64,000 bases of DNA, from the NCBI RefSeq assembly GCF_002514735.1, contig NZ_NBWU01000001.1, positions 558,001 to 622,000 of the forward strand. The letters are read 5' to 3'. The notes below the pieces were generated by a model. It was not told the DNA's origin. It worked only from the letters and a program-made list of their open reading frames with translations, and did no database searches. Both the position numbers and the translations under genes were made by a program. Of this stretch, positions 1-8,752 are shown in pieces. This DNA comes from Sediminicola luteus. Lineage in GTDB: Bacteria; Bacteroidota; Bacteroidia; Flavobacteriales; Flavobacteriaceae. Each line of letters starts with the position of its first letter. Position 1 is the first letter of the stretch.

Positions 1-1499
1 GGAAACGTTTACAGGAAATGCCAGTAACCGTCGATTATCTCAACCGCTTTAGAACGGCCAAGGAAAAACGCCAGGTATTGGAAGGGGTGGCCAATGGTAA
101 AATCGATATCGTAATCGGCACCCATCAGCTAGTAAATAAAAACGTAGCCTTCAAAGACTTGGGCTTATTGATCGTAGACGAGGAGCAGAAATTCGGCGTG
201 GCCGTAAAAGACAAACTCAAATCGATCAAGGTTGATGTAGATGTGCTTACCCTTACTGCCACCCCCATACCACGTACCTTACAGTTCAGCCTGATGGCCG
301 CCCGCGACCTTTCGGTCATTAAAACACCGCCGCCAAACCGGTATCCCATTGAAAGTAGGGTGGTACGTTTTAATGAAGAAATCATTCGCGATGCGGTTAG
401 CTACGAAATACAGCGGGGCGGACAGGTTTTCTTTATCCATAACCGTATCGAAAACTTGAAAGAAGTGGCGGGCATGATCCAACGCTTGGTACCCGATGCC
501 AAGATCGGGGTGGGTCACGGCCAAATGGAGGGTAAAAAACTCGAAGAACTGATGCTCAACTTTATGGATGGGCATTTCGATGTACTGGTCTCTACTACCA
601 TTGTAGAAAGCGGACTCGATATTACCAATGCCAATACCATCTTTATCAACAATGCCAATAATTTCGGACTGAGCGACCTGCACCAAATGCGGGGCCGTGT
701 GGGGCGTAGCAACAAAAAGGCCTTCTGCTATTTTATTGCCCCACCCTATGATATGATGACCGCCGATGCCCGTAAACGTATTCAGGCACTGGAACAGTTT
801 ACCGAATTGGGCAGTGGCTTCAATATCGCCATGAAAGACCTAGAGATCCGTGGTGCTGGCGATCTTTTAGGGGGCGAGCAAAGTGGTTTTATCAATGAAA
901 TCGGGTTCGAAACCTATCAAAAAATATTGAATGAGGCCATTGAGGAACTTAAGGAAAATGAGTTCAAAGAGTTATACGAAGATCAGGAACAAGGGCCAAA
1001 ACCTTTTGTAAAGGAAACCCAACTCGATACCGATTTTGAACTGTTGTTCCCCGATGCCTACATCAACAATATCACCGAAAGGTTAAGCCTGTACACCGAT
1101 CTGAACAATATTTCGGATGAATCCGGACTGGAAACCTTTGAAAAACAGCTCGAAGATCGCTTCGGACGCCTACCCCAAGAAGCCCTTGACCTATTGGATT
1201 CGGTTCGATTAAAATGGCTGGCCAACGCCATGGGCTTAGAGAAGTTGGTACTCAAAAAAGGACGTATGATCGGGTATTTTGTATCGGACCAAGAGTCACA
1301 TTTCTACCAAAGTGATACCTTTACCCATATTTTACGGTTCGTGCAATCGCATCCGGACCGTTGTAAAATGAAAGAAAAAGAAACCCGTAACGGCCTTAGG
1401 CTATTGCTAAGTTTCGATAACATAAAAGCTATTTCAACCGCCTTGGCAGCCTTAACCCCCTTGGTACCGGCTCCAACCCAAAAACAAACAACACTATGA
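1..1499 (+). CDS. mfd: Transcription-repair coupling factor Mfd, C-terminal part (5' truncated by window edge)
   Basis: Mfd is the cytoplasmic SF2 translocase that removes RNA polymerase stalled at DNA lesions and recruits UvrA. The open frame runs back to base 3 without a start, so the N-terminal half (UvrB-like and RNAP-binding modules) lies outside the window. Visible are the helicase motif II box DEEQ (in VDEEQKFG), motif III TLTATPIPRTL, the second RecA-like lobe with GLDITNANT and the motif VI region QMRGRVGRS, and the C-terminal regulatory domain (ERLSLYTDLNN onward). Its TGA overlaps the fabV ATG in an ATGA arrangement, so the two are probably translationally coupled. The identity is secure from the combination of RecG-like motifs and the Mfd C-terminal domain; RecG lacks that domain. 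Confidence 0.95.
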   Translation, partial: KRLQEMPVTVDYLNRFRTAKEKRQVLEGVANGKIDIVIGTHQLVNKNVAFKDLGLLIVDEEQKFGVAVKDKLKSIKVDVDVLTLTATPIPRTLQFSLMAARDLSVIKTPPPNRYPIESRVVRFNEEIIRDAVSYEIQRGGQVFFIHNRIENLKEVAGMIQRLVPDAKIGVGHGQMEGKKLEELMLNFMDGHFDVLVSTTIVESGLDITNANTIFINNANNFGLSDLHQMRGRVGRSNKKAFCYFIAPPYDMMTADARKRIQALEQFTELGSGFNIAMKDLEIRGAGDLLGGEQSGFINEIGFETYQKILNEAIEELKENEFKELYEDQEQGPKPFVKETQLDTDFELLFPDAYINNITERLSLYTDLNNISDESGLETFEKQLEDRFGRLPQEALDLLDSVRLKWLANAMGLEKLVLKKGRMIGYFVSDQESHFYQSDTFTHILRFVQSHPDRCKMKEKETRNGLRLLLSFDNIKAISTALAALTPLVPAPTQKQTTL

Positions 1500-2689
1500 T
1501 CATTGAACCTAGGACCAGAGGATTTATTTGTTTGACCGCACATCCCGATGGTTGTGCCACCAATGTAAAGGAGCAGATCGACCATATTACATCGAAAGGT
1601 ACTTTCGAAGGGCCTAAAAAAGTATTGGTTCTCGGTGCCTCTACCGGATTTGGATTGGCTTCGCGTATTACCGCTGCCTTTGGTACCGGTGCTGCCACCT
1701 TAGGGGTGTTTTTTGAAAAACCTCCCAAAGAAGGTAAGACCTCATCACCCGGCTGGTACAACAGTGCCGCCTTTGAAAATGAGGCCCATGCTGCCGGACT
1801 CTATGCCAAAAGCATTAATGGCGATGCCTTTTCGAAGGAAATCAAGGAAAAGACCCTAAATACCATTAAAGAAGATTTGGGCCAGGTAGATTTGGTAGTA
1901 TATAGCTTGGCTGCACCTATGCGCGTGCATCCCGAGACCGGGGTTCGCCATAAGTCGGTATTAAAACCTATTGGTGGCGTTTATGAAAACAAAACCGTTG
2001 ACTTCCATACCGGGGTGGTCTCCGATATAAAAATAGAACCTTGCGGGGAAGGCGATATCGAAAATACCGTGGCCGTTATGGGTGGCGAAGATTGGGAACT
2101 TTGGATAGATGCCCTTATGGAAGCCGATCTATTGGCACCAGGAGCCCAAACCGTGGCCTATTCGTATATTGGCCCGGCCCTGACCGAGCCTATTTATAGA
2201 AAAGGTACCATTGGCCGGGCCAAAGACCATTTAGAGGCCACCGCAGGTAAACTGATGCAAAAAATGGAAAGCCTAAACGGAAAAGCCTATGTTTCGGTAA
2301 ACAAGGCCTTGGTTACCCAAGCCAGTTCGGCCATACCGGTAATTCCGCTTTATATTTCCCTTTTGTTCAAGATCATGAAGGAAAAGGGTATACACGAAGG
2401 TTGTATAGAACAAATGCAACGCCTGTTCTACGATCGTATGTACAACCCCGATGGTTTGGCCTTGGATGAGGCCGGAAGGATTCGGGTAGACGATTGGGAA
2501 ATGCGTGAAGACGTACAATCCCAGATCGCTGAACTTTGGGAACAGGCCGAAACCGAAACCTTGGCCGAGATAGGCGATCTTCAAGGTTATAAAGACGAGT
2601 TCTTTAAACTGTTCGGTTTTCATTTCGATGCGGTAGACTATACGGCAGACACCAATGAAATGGTGGCCGTACCGGGCTTAGTGGAATAG
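1496..2689 (+). CDS. fabV: Trans-2-enoyl-ACP/CoA reductase FabV
   Basis: NADH-dependent enoyl reductase for the last step of the fatty-acid elongation cycle, cytoplasmic. The 397 residues match the usual FabV length. The start MIIEPRTRGFICLTAHPDGC is typical of the family. A Rossmann glycine stretch GASTGFGLASR is seen near residues 47-57. The catalytic Y-x8-K pair is Y234/K243 (YRKGTIGRAK), which sets FabV apart from FabI (Y-x6-K). FabV enzymes are known for insensitivity to triclosan; whether that holds here is inference. The ATG lies inside the mfd stop region (4-nt overlap), an odd partnership with no obvious functional link. Confidence 0.95.
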   Translation: MIIEPRTRGFICLTAHPDGCATNVKEQIDHITSKGTFEGPKKVLVLGASTGFGLASRITAAFGTGAATLGVFFEKPPKEGKTSSPGWYNSAAFENEAHAAGLYAKSINGDAFSKEIKEKTLNTIKEDLGQVDLVVYSLAAPMRVHPETGVRHKSVLKPIGGVYENKTVDFHTGVVSDIKIEPCGEGDIENTVAVMGGEDWELWIDALMEADLLAPGAQTVAYSYIGPALTEPIYRKGTIGRAKDHLEATAGKLMQKMESLNGKAYVSVNKALVTQASSAIPVIPLYISLLFKIMKEKGIHEGCIEQMQRLFYDRMYNPDGLALDEAGRIRVDDWEMREDVQSQIAELWEQAETETLAEIGDLQGYKDEFFKLFGFHFDAVDYTADTNEMVAVPGLVE

Positions 2690-2697
2690 ATTTTATG

Positions 2698-2723
2698 GGG
2701 TGCCCAAGTAATTTTGGGCACCC
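2698..2723 (+). terminator. Terminator-like hairpin after fabV
   Basis: Perfect 10-bp stem GGGTGCCCAA / TTGGGCACCC with a 6-nt loop (GTAATT), 8 bp after the fabV stop. The downstream tract is pyrimidine-rich (ACTCCCTTCTTC) rather than a clean T-run, so termination may be partial. Confidence 0.6.
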
Positions 2724-2797
2724 TACTCCCTTCTTCACATGTTAAAACCGTTCGAATACCGAGGTTTAAGTCGGTAGCTTACCCTATATTTAAACCT

Positions 2798-4126
2798 ATG
2801 AAAAGAACACTTGGCCTTTTGGCCCTCCTTTGTGTATGCCTCGGTTGGGGACAACGCACTTTAAGCGGAACCTTGAGCCCGGCCGAACAATTCAATTGGC
2901 TGCTGTTATACCGTATCGCCCCTAGCGAACAGGTGTACCTAATAGATACCGAGGTTAAAGATGGTAAGTTCAGTTTCGAAATGCCCGAGGCTAGCATAGC
3001 TGGTACCTACCGGGTGGTCTATGCCGTACCACAAGATGAATTCTATTTCGATGTAATCTATACCGGTAAGGAAGATGTTGAAATCGATTTTAGTTTTGAG
3101 GAAGGTTTGCAGATCATACAATCGGAAGAAAACAAAAACCTCTACGGCTATCTTGGCGCTGTACTTAATTTAGAAAGTAAGGTGAATGAAAAACTGGAAG
3201 TAGGCGCCACCACCTTGGACCCCGAAGTACAGTCGTTCTTCGATTCAATGGCCGGTCTACAGGCCGAGTTTGAAGCAGACACCCAAGGCGAATACGCCCA
3301 CGATTTCGTAAATTTCAACAAACCGTTCCTACCCAAGGCCAAATTGACCGATAGCGAATACCAAGCGGCCAAACAGGCCCATATACTCCATCAATTAGAT
3401 TTTTCAAACACCAAATTACAGGCCTCTACTTTTTTAACCGACAAAGCCCTAGCCTATAGCCTTATGGCTACACCCCTTACCGGAATGAGCCGCAATGAGG
3501 CCGAGTTGACCATTCAAAAGAACCTGCTCGATATCGAAGCCAAGTTGCCCGAAACCATTGATGTCGGGTTCAAAGCCAGACTGTTCTACGATATCTGGAA
3601 ACAAATGGATAAAATACCTTTGAACTCGGTCAGTGATTTTATCTACAACACCTATCTGGAACCTCTCCCGGACAAAACGAGCTTTAATAATATCAAAAAG
3701 GCCATTTCAGAAAAAATGCGTTTGCGGATCGGAGCCCAAGCCCCTGAGTTATATTGGAGAAGTGGGGATGAATCTTTCCGGCTGGGAGATCTTACTGGGG
3801 CCGAACGTTACGTATTGGCCTTTTGGAGTAGTAGCTGTTCGCATTGTTTGGTCGAGATGCCGAAACTTCAGGAAAAAATAGCGGGGTACCCCAATACCAT
3901 TTTCTTGGCCGTTGGCCTCGAAGACCCGGAGAATAAGTGGGCCGAAGAAATCCAAAAACTACCCGGATTTACCCATGCCATGGCACCCGGAAAATGGGAA
4001 AGTGAGGCCGCAAAAGATTATGCCATTCAAGGTACCCCCAGTTTTATCGTATTGGATGCAAAAAAGCGAATCGAAGCCAAACCCGAAGATCTAGAAGGCC
4101 TATTTCAAGTGCTCAATGGCACATAG
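2798..4126 (+). CDS. Secreted thioredoxin-fold protein (TlpA/DUF4369-like architecture)
   Basis: Exported protein of 442 residues. The start is placed at ATG 2798 because it gives a clean signal peptide (MKRTLGLLALLCVCLGWG) ending near residue 18; the open frame extends further upstream without one. Residues about 20-130 form a beta-rich N-terminal domain such as precedes thioredoxin domains in Bacteroidota secreted proteins. A helical middle follows, and the C-terminal about 110 residues carry a thioredoxin fold with the redox pair C347-S-H-C350 (FWSSSCSHCLVEMPKL) and the cis-Pro loop GTPSF. It probably acts as a periplasmic thiol-disulfide oxidoreductase. The substrate is unknown. Confidence 0.8.
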   Translation: MKRTLGLLALLCVCLGWGQRTLSGTLSPAEQFNWLLLYRIAPSEQVYLIDTEVKDGKFSFEMPEASIAGTYRVVYAVPQDEFYFDVIYTGKEDVEIDFSFEEGLQIIQSEENKNLYGYLGAVLNLESKVNEKLEVGATTLDPEVQSFFDSMAGLQAEFEADTQGEYAHDFVNFNKPFLPKAKLTDSEYQAAKQAHILHQLDFSNTKLQASTFLTDKALAYSLMATPLTGMSRNEAELTIQKNLLDIEAKLPETIDVGFKARLFYDIWKQMDKIPLNSVSDFIYNTYLEPLPDKTSFNNIKKAISEKMRLRIGAQAPELYWRSGDESFRLGDLTGAERYVLAFWSSSCSHCLVEMPKLQEKIAGYPNTIFLAVGLEDPENKWAEEIQKLPGFTHAMAPGKWESEAAKDYAIQGTPSFIVLDAKKRIEAKPEDLEGLFQVLNGT

Positions 4127-4149
4127 CCGGCGACAAACCTAAATTTGTT

Positions 4150-4602
4150 TTAAGAATTGGGAACACTCAAATTATTGCTCACCTTAAACCCTTGCATTAG
4201 GGTCAGGGCCAGAACTAGGGTAGAACTCAACCCCATAATACCTACGGTAAAAATTACCATACCGGTGCCTATTTCTTGACTACCGACATAAGACGCCAAA
4301 AGCTCGTCTAAAAAAGTCGGACTAATCTCAGTGGCATACACCCAAAAAAACAAAGTGAATAAAAAGGTGGCCGTACTTCCCATACCCAAACCGGCAGCAA
4401 ATCCGTTGGTATAAGTAAAATTCGGGAAAGTGACCCGTTTAAAATGTCGCATCCCAAAATACATACCCGCGCCCAAGATCATACCATTGAACAAACTAAA
4501 ACCCGGGGCCAAATGCAGATCTACCGCCGATAATGCCAAAAAATACAGAATCAACACCAAGGCAATCAAGGCCCCATAACGAAACATCAAACTATTTTCC
4601 AT
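4150..4602 (-). CDS. Four-helix membrane protein, DUF4199-like
   Basis: About 150 residues, almost entirely hydrophobic, with four predicted membrane segments separated by short charged loops (for example RHFKR after the second). The size and layout resemble the DUF4199 family common in Flavobacteriia, whose function is unknown; that assignment is from general appearance, not a motif. ATG 4602 (MENSLMF) is preferred, with GGGAGG immediately before it; a TTG nine bases upstream is in frame. It converges with the preceding thioredoxin-fold gene, 23 bp away. Confidence 0.6.
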   Translation of the reverse strand: MENSLMFRYGALIALVLILYFLALSAVDLHLAPGFSLFNGMILGAGMYFGMRHFKRVTFPNFTYTNGFAAGLGMGSTATFLFTLFFWVYATEISPTFLDELLASYVGSQEIGTGMVIFTVGIMGLSSTLVLALTLMQGFKVSNNLSVPNS

Positions 4603-4709
4603 ACCTCCCAATATTTATTCCCTATTAAGTTGGGGAAAATATAGGAGAAATGCAAGAATTACATCACCTAAAGCATTGTTTACCCGCGGCTTAAACCAAG
4701 AACTCTATC

Positions 4710-5690
4710 CTAGACCACACCCCTATTCCAGACCGGTACTTTTAAAAACCGGCTAATCATGACCATATCACTCAGCAAATAGTCTTTATCGCCATGATTG
4801 AGCAAATTAATACGTTCTCCGGTATCCGTAACCAAATTGAGCTCGTAACAATAGTATCCGCCAGAAGAATTCCCAGCCACAAATTTTTGTAATACCTGAA
4901 GGGCATAGGCCTCTTGAAAAGATCTTTTTTTAGCATCCACCACCATGATCCGCTTTCTGATGTAAAAGTAAGCTTTGGCCCCAGTGGCGAGTACCAAAAA
5001 CAGCCCGACCAACATAAAGGGCCCGCCAGAGGTAAAGAACAATTTCCCGATATCCATAAAACCGATATCCCCTTTGGTCTGCATCCATTCTACCAAGCCC
5101 CAGACAAACCAATTGAGTCCGACCAAGAAAAATCCCCAAGCCATAAACTTCATTTTAGAACTGGAAACGATGGTAAAGCCCCTACTTGTTTTCTTGAGCC
5201 GTTCACTTAAAAAGTTGCTACCGCCACTAGAAATGGCAACCCATGATATTGCCTGGCCAATGGCATCGGAGCTAGGGTCTTCGTAATGGAAGGTTATTTG
5301 CCGATTTTGGGCAGCGTTCTTCTTACGGTTCAGCCATATACCAGACAGAAACATACCTCCGAACATAAAAATAAAAACAACGAACATACCACCCAGTTTA
5401 AGCCCTAAGAAGCGTTCTTTGGTCAGCACAATACCGTGAACCCGGACTTGGGTTTCGAGTTTACGTATTTCGTTAAGGTCTCGGGTACTGGGTTGGGCCA
5501 AGTTGAGTAAAGAATCCAATACCACCACCTTTGCTTCGTGGGTGGCCTTTCGGCTGGCATAATCTTCATATTTGTCTTGGATTTCGGGAAACACTACAAA
5601 AATTAGTAGCCCCAAAGGAATAATCACTACTAGCCAACCTAGGTTAAGGTTCATTTTTCGCATAGGTACATTTTGGAACAAGGAAAGCAT
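4710..5690 (-). CDS. Membrane protein of unknown function, four transmembrane segments
   Basis: A 326-residue protein I do not recognise. The N-terminal segment (about 17-34) is a signal anchor, followed by a charged helical stretch (about 38-95), then hydrophobic segments near 100-118, 185-205 and 220-243, and a soluble C-terminal tail rich in Y/L (about 255-326). The central loop NSSGGSNFL is Ser/Gly rich. ATG 5690 is used; 5663 (MRKMNLN) is an in-frame alternative that puts a positive charge next to the anchor. It is a single gene with a terminator upstream at 5753-5782. Confidence 0.6.
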   Translation of the reverse strand: MLSLFQNVPMRKMNLNLGWLVVIIPLGLLIFVVFPEIQDKYEDYASRKATHEAKVVVLDSLLNLAQPSTRDLNEIRKLETQVRVHGIVLTKERFLGLKLGGMFVVFIFMFGGMFLSGIWLNRKKNAAQNRQITFHYEDPSSDAIGQAISWVAISSGGSNFLSERLKKTSRGFTIVSSSKMKFMAWGFFLVGLNWFVWGLVEWMQTKGDIGFMDIGKLFFTSGGPFMLVGLFLVLATGAKAYFYIRKRIMVVDAKKRSFQEAYALQVLQKFVAGNSSGGYYCYELNLVTDTGERINLLNHGDKDYLLSDMVMISRFLKVPVWNRGVV

Positions 5691-5752
5691 AGGCCTTGCC
5701 TTACTCTAATTAACCACATTTTAACCTAGGTATTGTGCATTGAAATCAAAAT

Positions 5753-5782
5753 AAAAGCCGCATGGGACAGCGGCTTCTTTTT
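5753..5782 (-). terminator. Intrinsic terminator of the ACT-like gene (minus strand)
   Basis: On the minus strand AAGCCGC and GCGGCTT form a stem followed by TTATTTT. It lies 30 bp beyond the stop codon of the gene ending at 5813. Confidence 0.75.
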
Positions 5783-5812
5783 ATGCGAAAAAGTAAGTAT
5801 AAACCCTTAAGA

Positions 5813-6472
5813 TTACAGGGTTTTTAAATCTTTAATGGTCTTAAAGGCCATATCTACCTGTTCGTCGTTTACCAAAATGGTAAATTCATTAGTAGTAGAT
5901 ATTACCTCGTATAAAACTATACCCTCCCACGCCAAGCGTTGGAAAATGAAATAGTATATCCCTGGAACAGAGACGTTTTCGGCTGGTAATTTTACGGTAA
6001 TACTCGAAAGATTGTCTACCTTTTGGGTACAGCGTTCGCCTTGGAACAACTCTTGCACCGTACCTTCCATGGTACTACTTACCACAATATTAAGCTCGTT
6101 TACCCCACGGGAAGAGGTATAAAAAACATCTTTGTTTTTATTCACTTCGTTAAGCAAAAGGCTCTGGTTTTCGAGTATGGATTCGGAAATCAAAAAGGTA
6201 AAATCGGCCAGATTACTGCGTACGGTAATCTCACCAATATTCTTCAGTACCTTAACGATTCGATGGGTGGCCCGGAATTCGAGGTCATCGGACAAACGTT
6301 TCAAGGCCATAACAATGGCCCCATTACGTACCTCTTTACCCAATTCTTCCTCAATCTCGGGTTTTACCATGCGCGATAAGGAAGTGAGGTTGATAATACC
6401 TTGGGCCAAGGCCGATTGTAAAAATGGTTTTTTGCGGATGTACTGTTCCACGACTGCAGAAATAGTCTTCAT
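5813..6472 (-). CDS. ACT-domain-like protein often annotated as aspartate kinase in flavobacteria
   Basis: 219 residues from ATG 6472 (MKTISAVVEQYI); the longer open frame has no coding character upstream. The N-terminal 90 residues are helical (ALAQGIINLTSLSRMVKPEIEEELGK). The C-terminal half has the alternating beta/alpha pattern of paired ACT modules (NELNIVVSSTM near 125 and EVISTTNEFTILVNDEQVDMAFKTIKDL at the end), as in the regulatory part of aspartate kinases. No kinase catalytic domain is present, so despite the usual label it cannot be an aspartokinase itself. It may be an amino-acid-sensing regulator; that is inference. Confidence 0.7.
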   Translation of the reverse strand: MKTISAVVEQYIRKKPFLQSALAQGIINLTSLSRMVKPEIEEELGKEVRNGAIVMALKRLSDDLEFRATHRIVKVLKNIGEITVRSNLADFTFLISESILENQSLLLNEVNKNKDVFYTSSRGVNELNIVVSSTMEGTVQELFQGERCTQKVDNLSSITVKLPAENVSVPGIYYFIFQRLAWEGIVLYEVISTTNEFTILVNDEQVDMAFKTIKDLKTL

Positions 6473-6638
6473 GATGTTTGGCGTAGCGCAAACCTTCCCC
6501 CACCTTAGAAAGACATGCCGGTTGTGAACTAAAGCAGGAGCATCTTTTAAATACCCCCAGAATTGACAGGTCAAATCTAACAACTTGTTTCAAATAAAAC
6601 AAATTTATCAGCCACTTAACTATCCTAGGGTGATTTCG

Positions 6639-6998
6639 TTAAAAAGGACTAAAGGCATCGTCCCTATGTTCTATGGTAAAACCGCTTTGGGTCTTTACCA
6701 CCAAAACGATATCGAAACGAACCTCAACATCGGCATCGGCGGCGAGTACGTAAGCATCCATAACCCGGATAATGGCCTTTCTTTTGGCCGGGGAAACCAT
6801 TTGGTTCCAATCGGCCACCATGGCCTCGGTTCGGGTCTTGACCTCAACGGCTACCCAAACACCTTCATCCTCCATAATCAAATCGATTTCTTCACGTTGG
6901 TATCTTTGGTTTTTTACACGAAGTCTGTACCCCAAATTTTGTAAAAACTCCAAGGCCCGTGCTTCACCCCACTTTCCTAAATTATCGAGTTGTCCCAT
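6639..6998 (-). CDS. YraN/UPF0102 family endonuclease-fold protein
   Basis: 119 residues, the normal size for UPF0102. The family pattern is clear: G-x-x-GE-x-x-A near the start (LGKWGEARALEFL), N-x-R-x-x-x-x-EID (NQRYQREEIDLI), then VAVEVKTR, the D-ExK catalytic triad of a Holliday-junction-resolvase-like nuclease fold. The biological role in bacteria is unsettled. Its start lies near the divergent DUF1800 gene, with a 244-bp intergenic region that contains a 14-bp palindrome. Confidence 0.9.
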   Translation of the reverse strand: MGQLDNLGKWGEARALEFLQNLGYRLRVKNQRYQREEIDLIMEDEGVWVAVEVKTRTEAMVADWNQMVSPAKRKAIIRVMDAYVLAADADVEVRFDIVLVVKTQSGFTIEHRDDAFSPF

Positions 6999-7102
6999 AA
7001 ATCTAGACCGAAACTTTTTTAATGGTGTAGTTAAATTCGTGCAAAATTGACAAATTCGACGAATACCATGTATTTCATCGAAAAAATATGCGTTTTAACG
7101 TC

Positions 7103-7116
7103 TGTAAACGTTTACA
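7103..7116. promoter_or_regulatory. Perfect 14-bp palindrome, LacI-family-like operator
   Basis: TGTAAACGTTTACA is a perfect palindrome with the central CG typical of LacI/GalR and catabolite-repression operators. It lies 140 bp before the preferred ATG of the DUF1800 gene, 105 bp from the divergent yraN start, and 15 bp before an AAGGAG Shine-Dalgarno-like tract (7130-7135). Confidence 0.5.
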
Positions 7117-7242
7117 CATCGTACTTTAGAAGGAGATTAACAAAAAGTGCCGGATCGTTTGGAGGTTCCTGAACCGAATTTACCCTCCCGATCCTTATGG
7201 TTAACTCCCCAAATCTTGACCCTGGTAAACCATACGCAACCT

Positions 7243-8745
7243 ATGGAGTTTTTTGTTAACTGTAATGCCTCTCCCCTGGACCCCCAGACCGGGCCTTTAG
7301 ATGCATCGCAAGTAGCGCATTTATATCGCCGTTTGGGCTTTAGCACAGATACAGCGACTATTAATGCGGGAGTAGGACAGACTGCCAACACCCTTGTGGA
7401 TAACCTTATTGGCCAAGCGCAGGCCATGGCACCCATGACCCCACCCGAGTGGGCCACTTGGAACAATGCCAGTTATCCGGCAGATGATGCCGCTGCAGGG
7501 GATTTAAAAAGGAGCCAAATTGCCGATTGGAAACTACAGTATACACGTCAAATGCTGTCCAATAACCTAAGGGACCGTATTAGTTTCTTTTGGAGCAATC
7601 ATTTCGTTACCCAATTGCAAGTGTACAATTGTCCGGCCTATTTACATGGCTATACCAATTGTTTACAGCGTAATGCCCTGGGCAATTTTAAAACCTTTAC
7701 CTCAGAAATCGGACTTACCGATGCCATGTTGTACTATCTCGATGGGGTGTACAATACCGGTAACAACCCGAACGAGAACTACGCCCGTGAACTGTACGAA
7801 TTGTTCACCCTTGGTGAAGGTCAGGGTTATACCGAAGAAGACATTATAGAAACCGCCAAGGCCATTAGTGGTTATGTAGAACGCGGGGAAGAAGGTTGTA
7901 GTCCCGTGAGCTTCGATGCCACTAGGTTCAATACCGAGAACAAGACCATTTTCGGACAAACCGGAAATTGGGGTTACGACGATGTAATCGATATACTTTT
8001 CGAACAGCGTGGTGATCGTATTGCCTATTATATCTGTAGAAAGCTTTATGAGTTCTTCGTACACCCTGATGCTGTAGAAGGCAATGCCCCTAACATCATT
8101 CAAGGCTTGGCCGATACCTTTACCGCCAATAATTTTGAACTGGCCCCGGTACTTTCACAGCTATTTAAAAGCCAACATTTTTTTGACGATGATGCGGTTG
8201 GGGTGATTATAAAAAGCCCTTTTGATCTTTTCCTTCAAATTTTTAAGGAAACCGGGTTTCCGACCGACGATAGTTTGGTGAATAGTGCCATCAATGCGTC
8301 GCGCCTTTTGGGACAACAATTATTTGATCCCGTAGAAGTGGAAGGTTGGCAACGTAACCGAACCTGGATCAACACCAACTTTATGATCGGACGCTGGTTA
8401 ACGGCCGAAATGGTTATAGACCTGTTTTTCCAAACCGATCAAGAACAATTCAGGGCCCTGGCCGAAGCCGCAGTTGGACCAGCCAATACTGGTACCAGTA
8501 ACCCTAGGCTGGTTACCGAGGCCCTTGTGAACAAATTTTTGCCGAAAGGCTTATTGACCGAGCAAGACCTGCTCAATGCGTTGGATACTTTTATGGTGGA
8601 CACCGTACCGGAAAACTATTATGGATTGGATTTTATCGATGGTGGTCTGGGCTATTGGATGCTTAACACCAGCGATGCCGCACCTACCCAAGTGTACCTA
8701 TTACTGCAACACTTGGCCCGTCAACCTGAATTCCAACTTAAATAA
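7243..8745 (+). CDS. DUF1800 domain protein
   Basis: 500 residues. DUF1800 proteins are large helical proteins almost always encoded with a DUF1501 partner; their biochemical role is not established. Typical features are AAHLYRRLGF-type text near the N terminus (AHLYRRLGFSTD), RDRISFFWSNHFVTQ, NENYARELYELFTLGEGQGYTEEDI and KLYEFFVHPD. ATG 7243 (MEFFVNCN) agrees with the usual family N terminus, though a GTG at 7147 sits 11 nt after a strong AAGGAG tract and would add 32 residues. No signal peptide is evident. The DUF1501 gene starts 7 bp after this stop, so both are surely co-transcribed. Confidence 0.85.
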   Translation: MEFFVNCNASPLDPQTGPLDASQVAHLYRRLGFSTDTATINAGVGQTANTLVDNLIGQAQAMAPMTPPEWATWNNASYPADDAAAGDLKRSQIADWKLQYTRQMLSNNLRDRISFFWSNHFVTQLQVYNCPAYLHGYTNCLQRNALGNFKTFTSEIGLTDAMLYYLDGVYNTGNNPNENYARELYELFTLGEGQGYTEEDIIETAKAISGYVERGEEGCSPVSFDATRFNTENKTIFGQTGNWGYDDVIDILFEQRGDRIAYYICRKLYEFFVHPDAVEGNAPNIIQGLADTFTANNFELAPVLSQLFKSQHFFDDDAVGVIIKSPFDLFLQIFKETGFPTDDSLVNSAINASRLLGQQLFDPVEVEGWQRNRTWINTNFMIGRWLTAEMVIDLFFQTDQEQFRALAEAAVGPANTGTSNPRLVTEALVNKFLPKGLLTEQDLLNALDTFMVDTVPENYYGLDFIDGGLGYWMLNTSDAAPTQVYLLLQHLARQPEFQLK

Positions 8746-8752
8746 GCCTATC

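Noticed and set aside
5813-6472. Aspartate kinase
   Set aside because: The protein has only helical and ACT-like parts; no kinase domain is present, so the enzyme name is not used.
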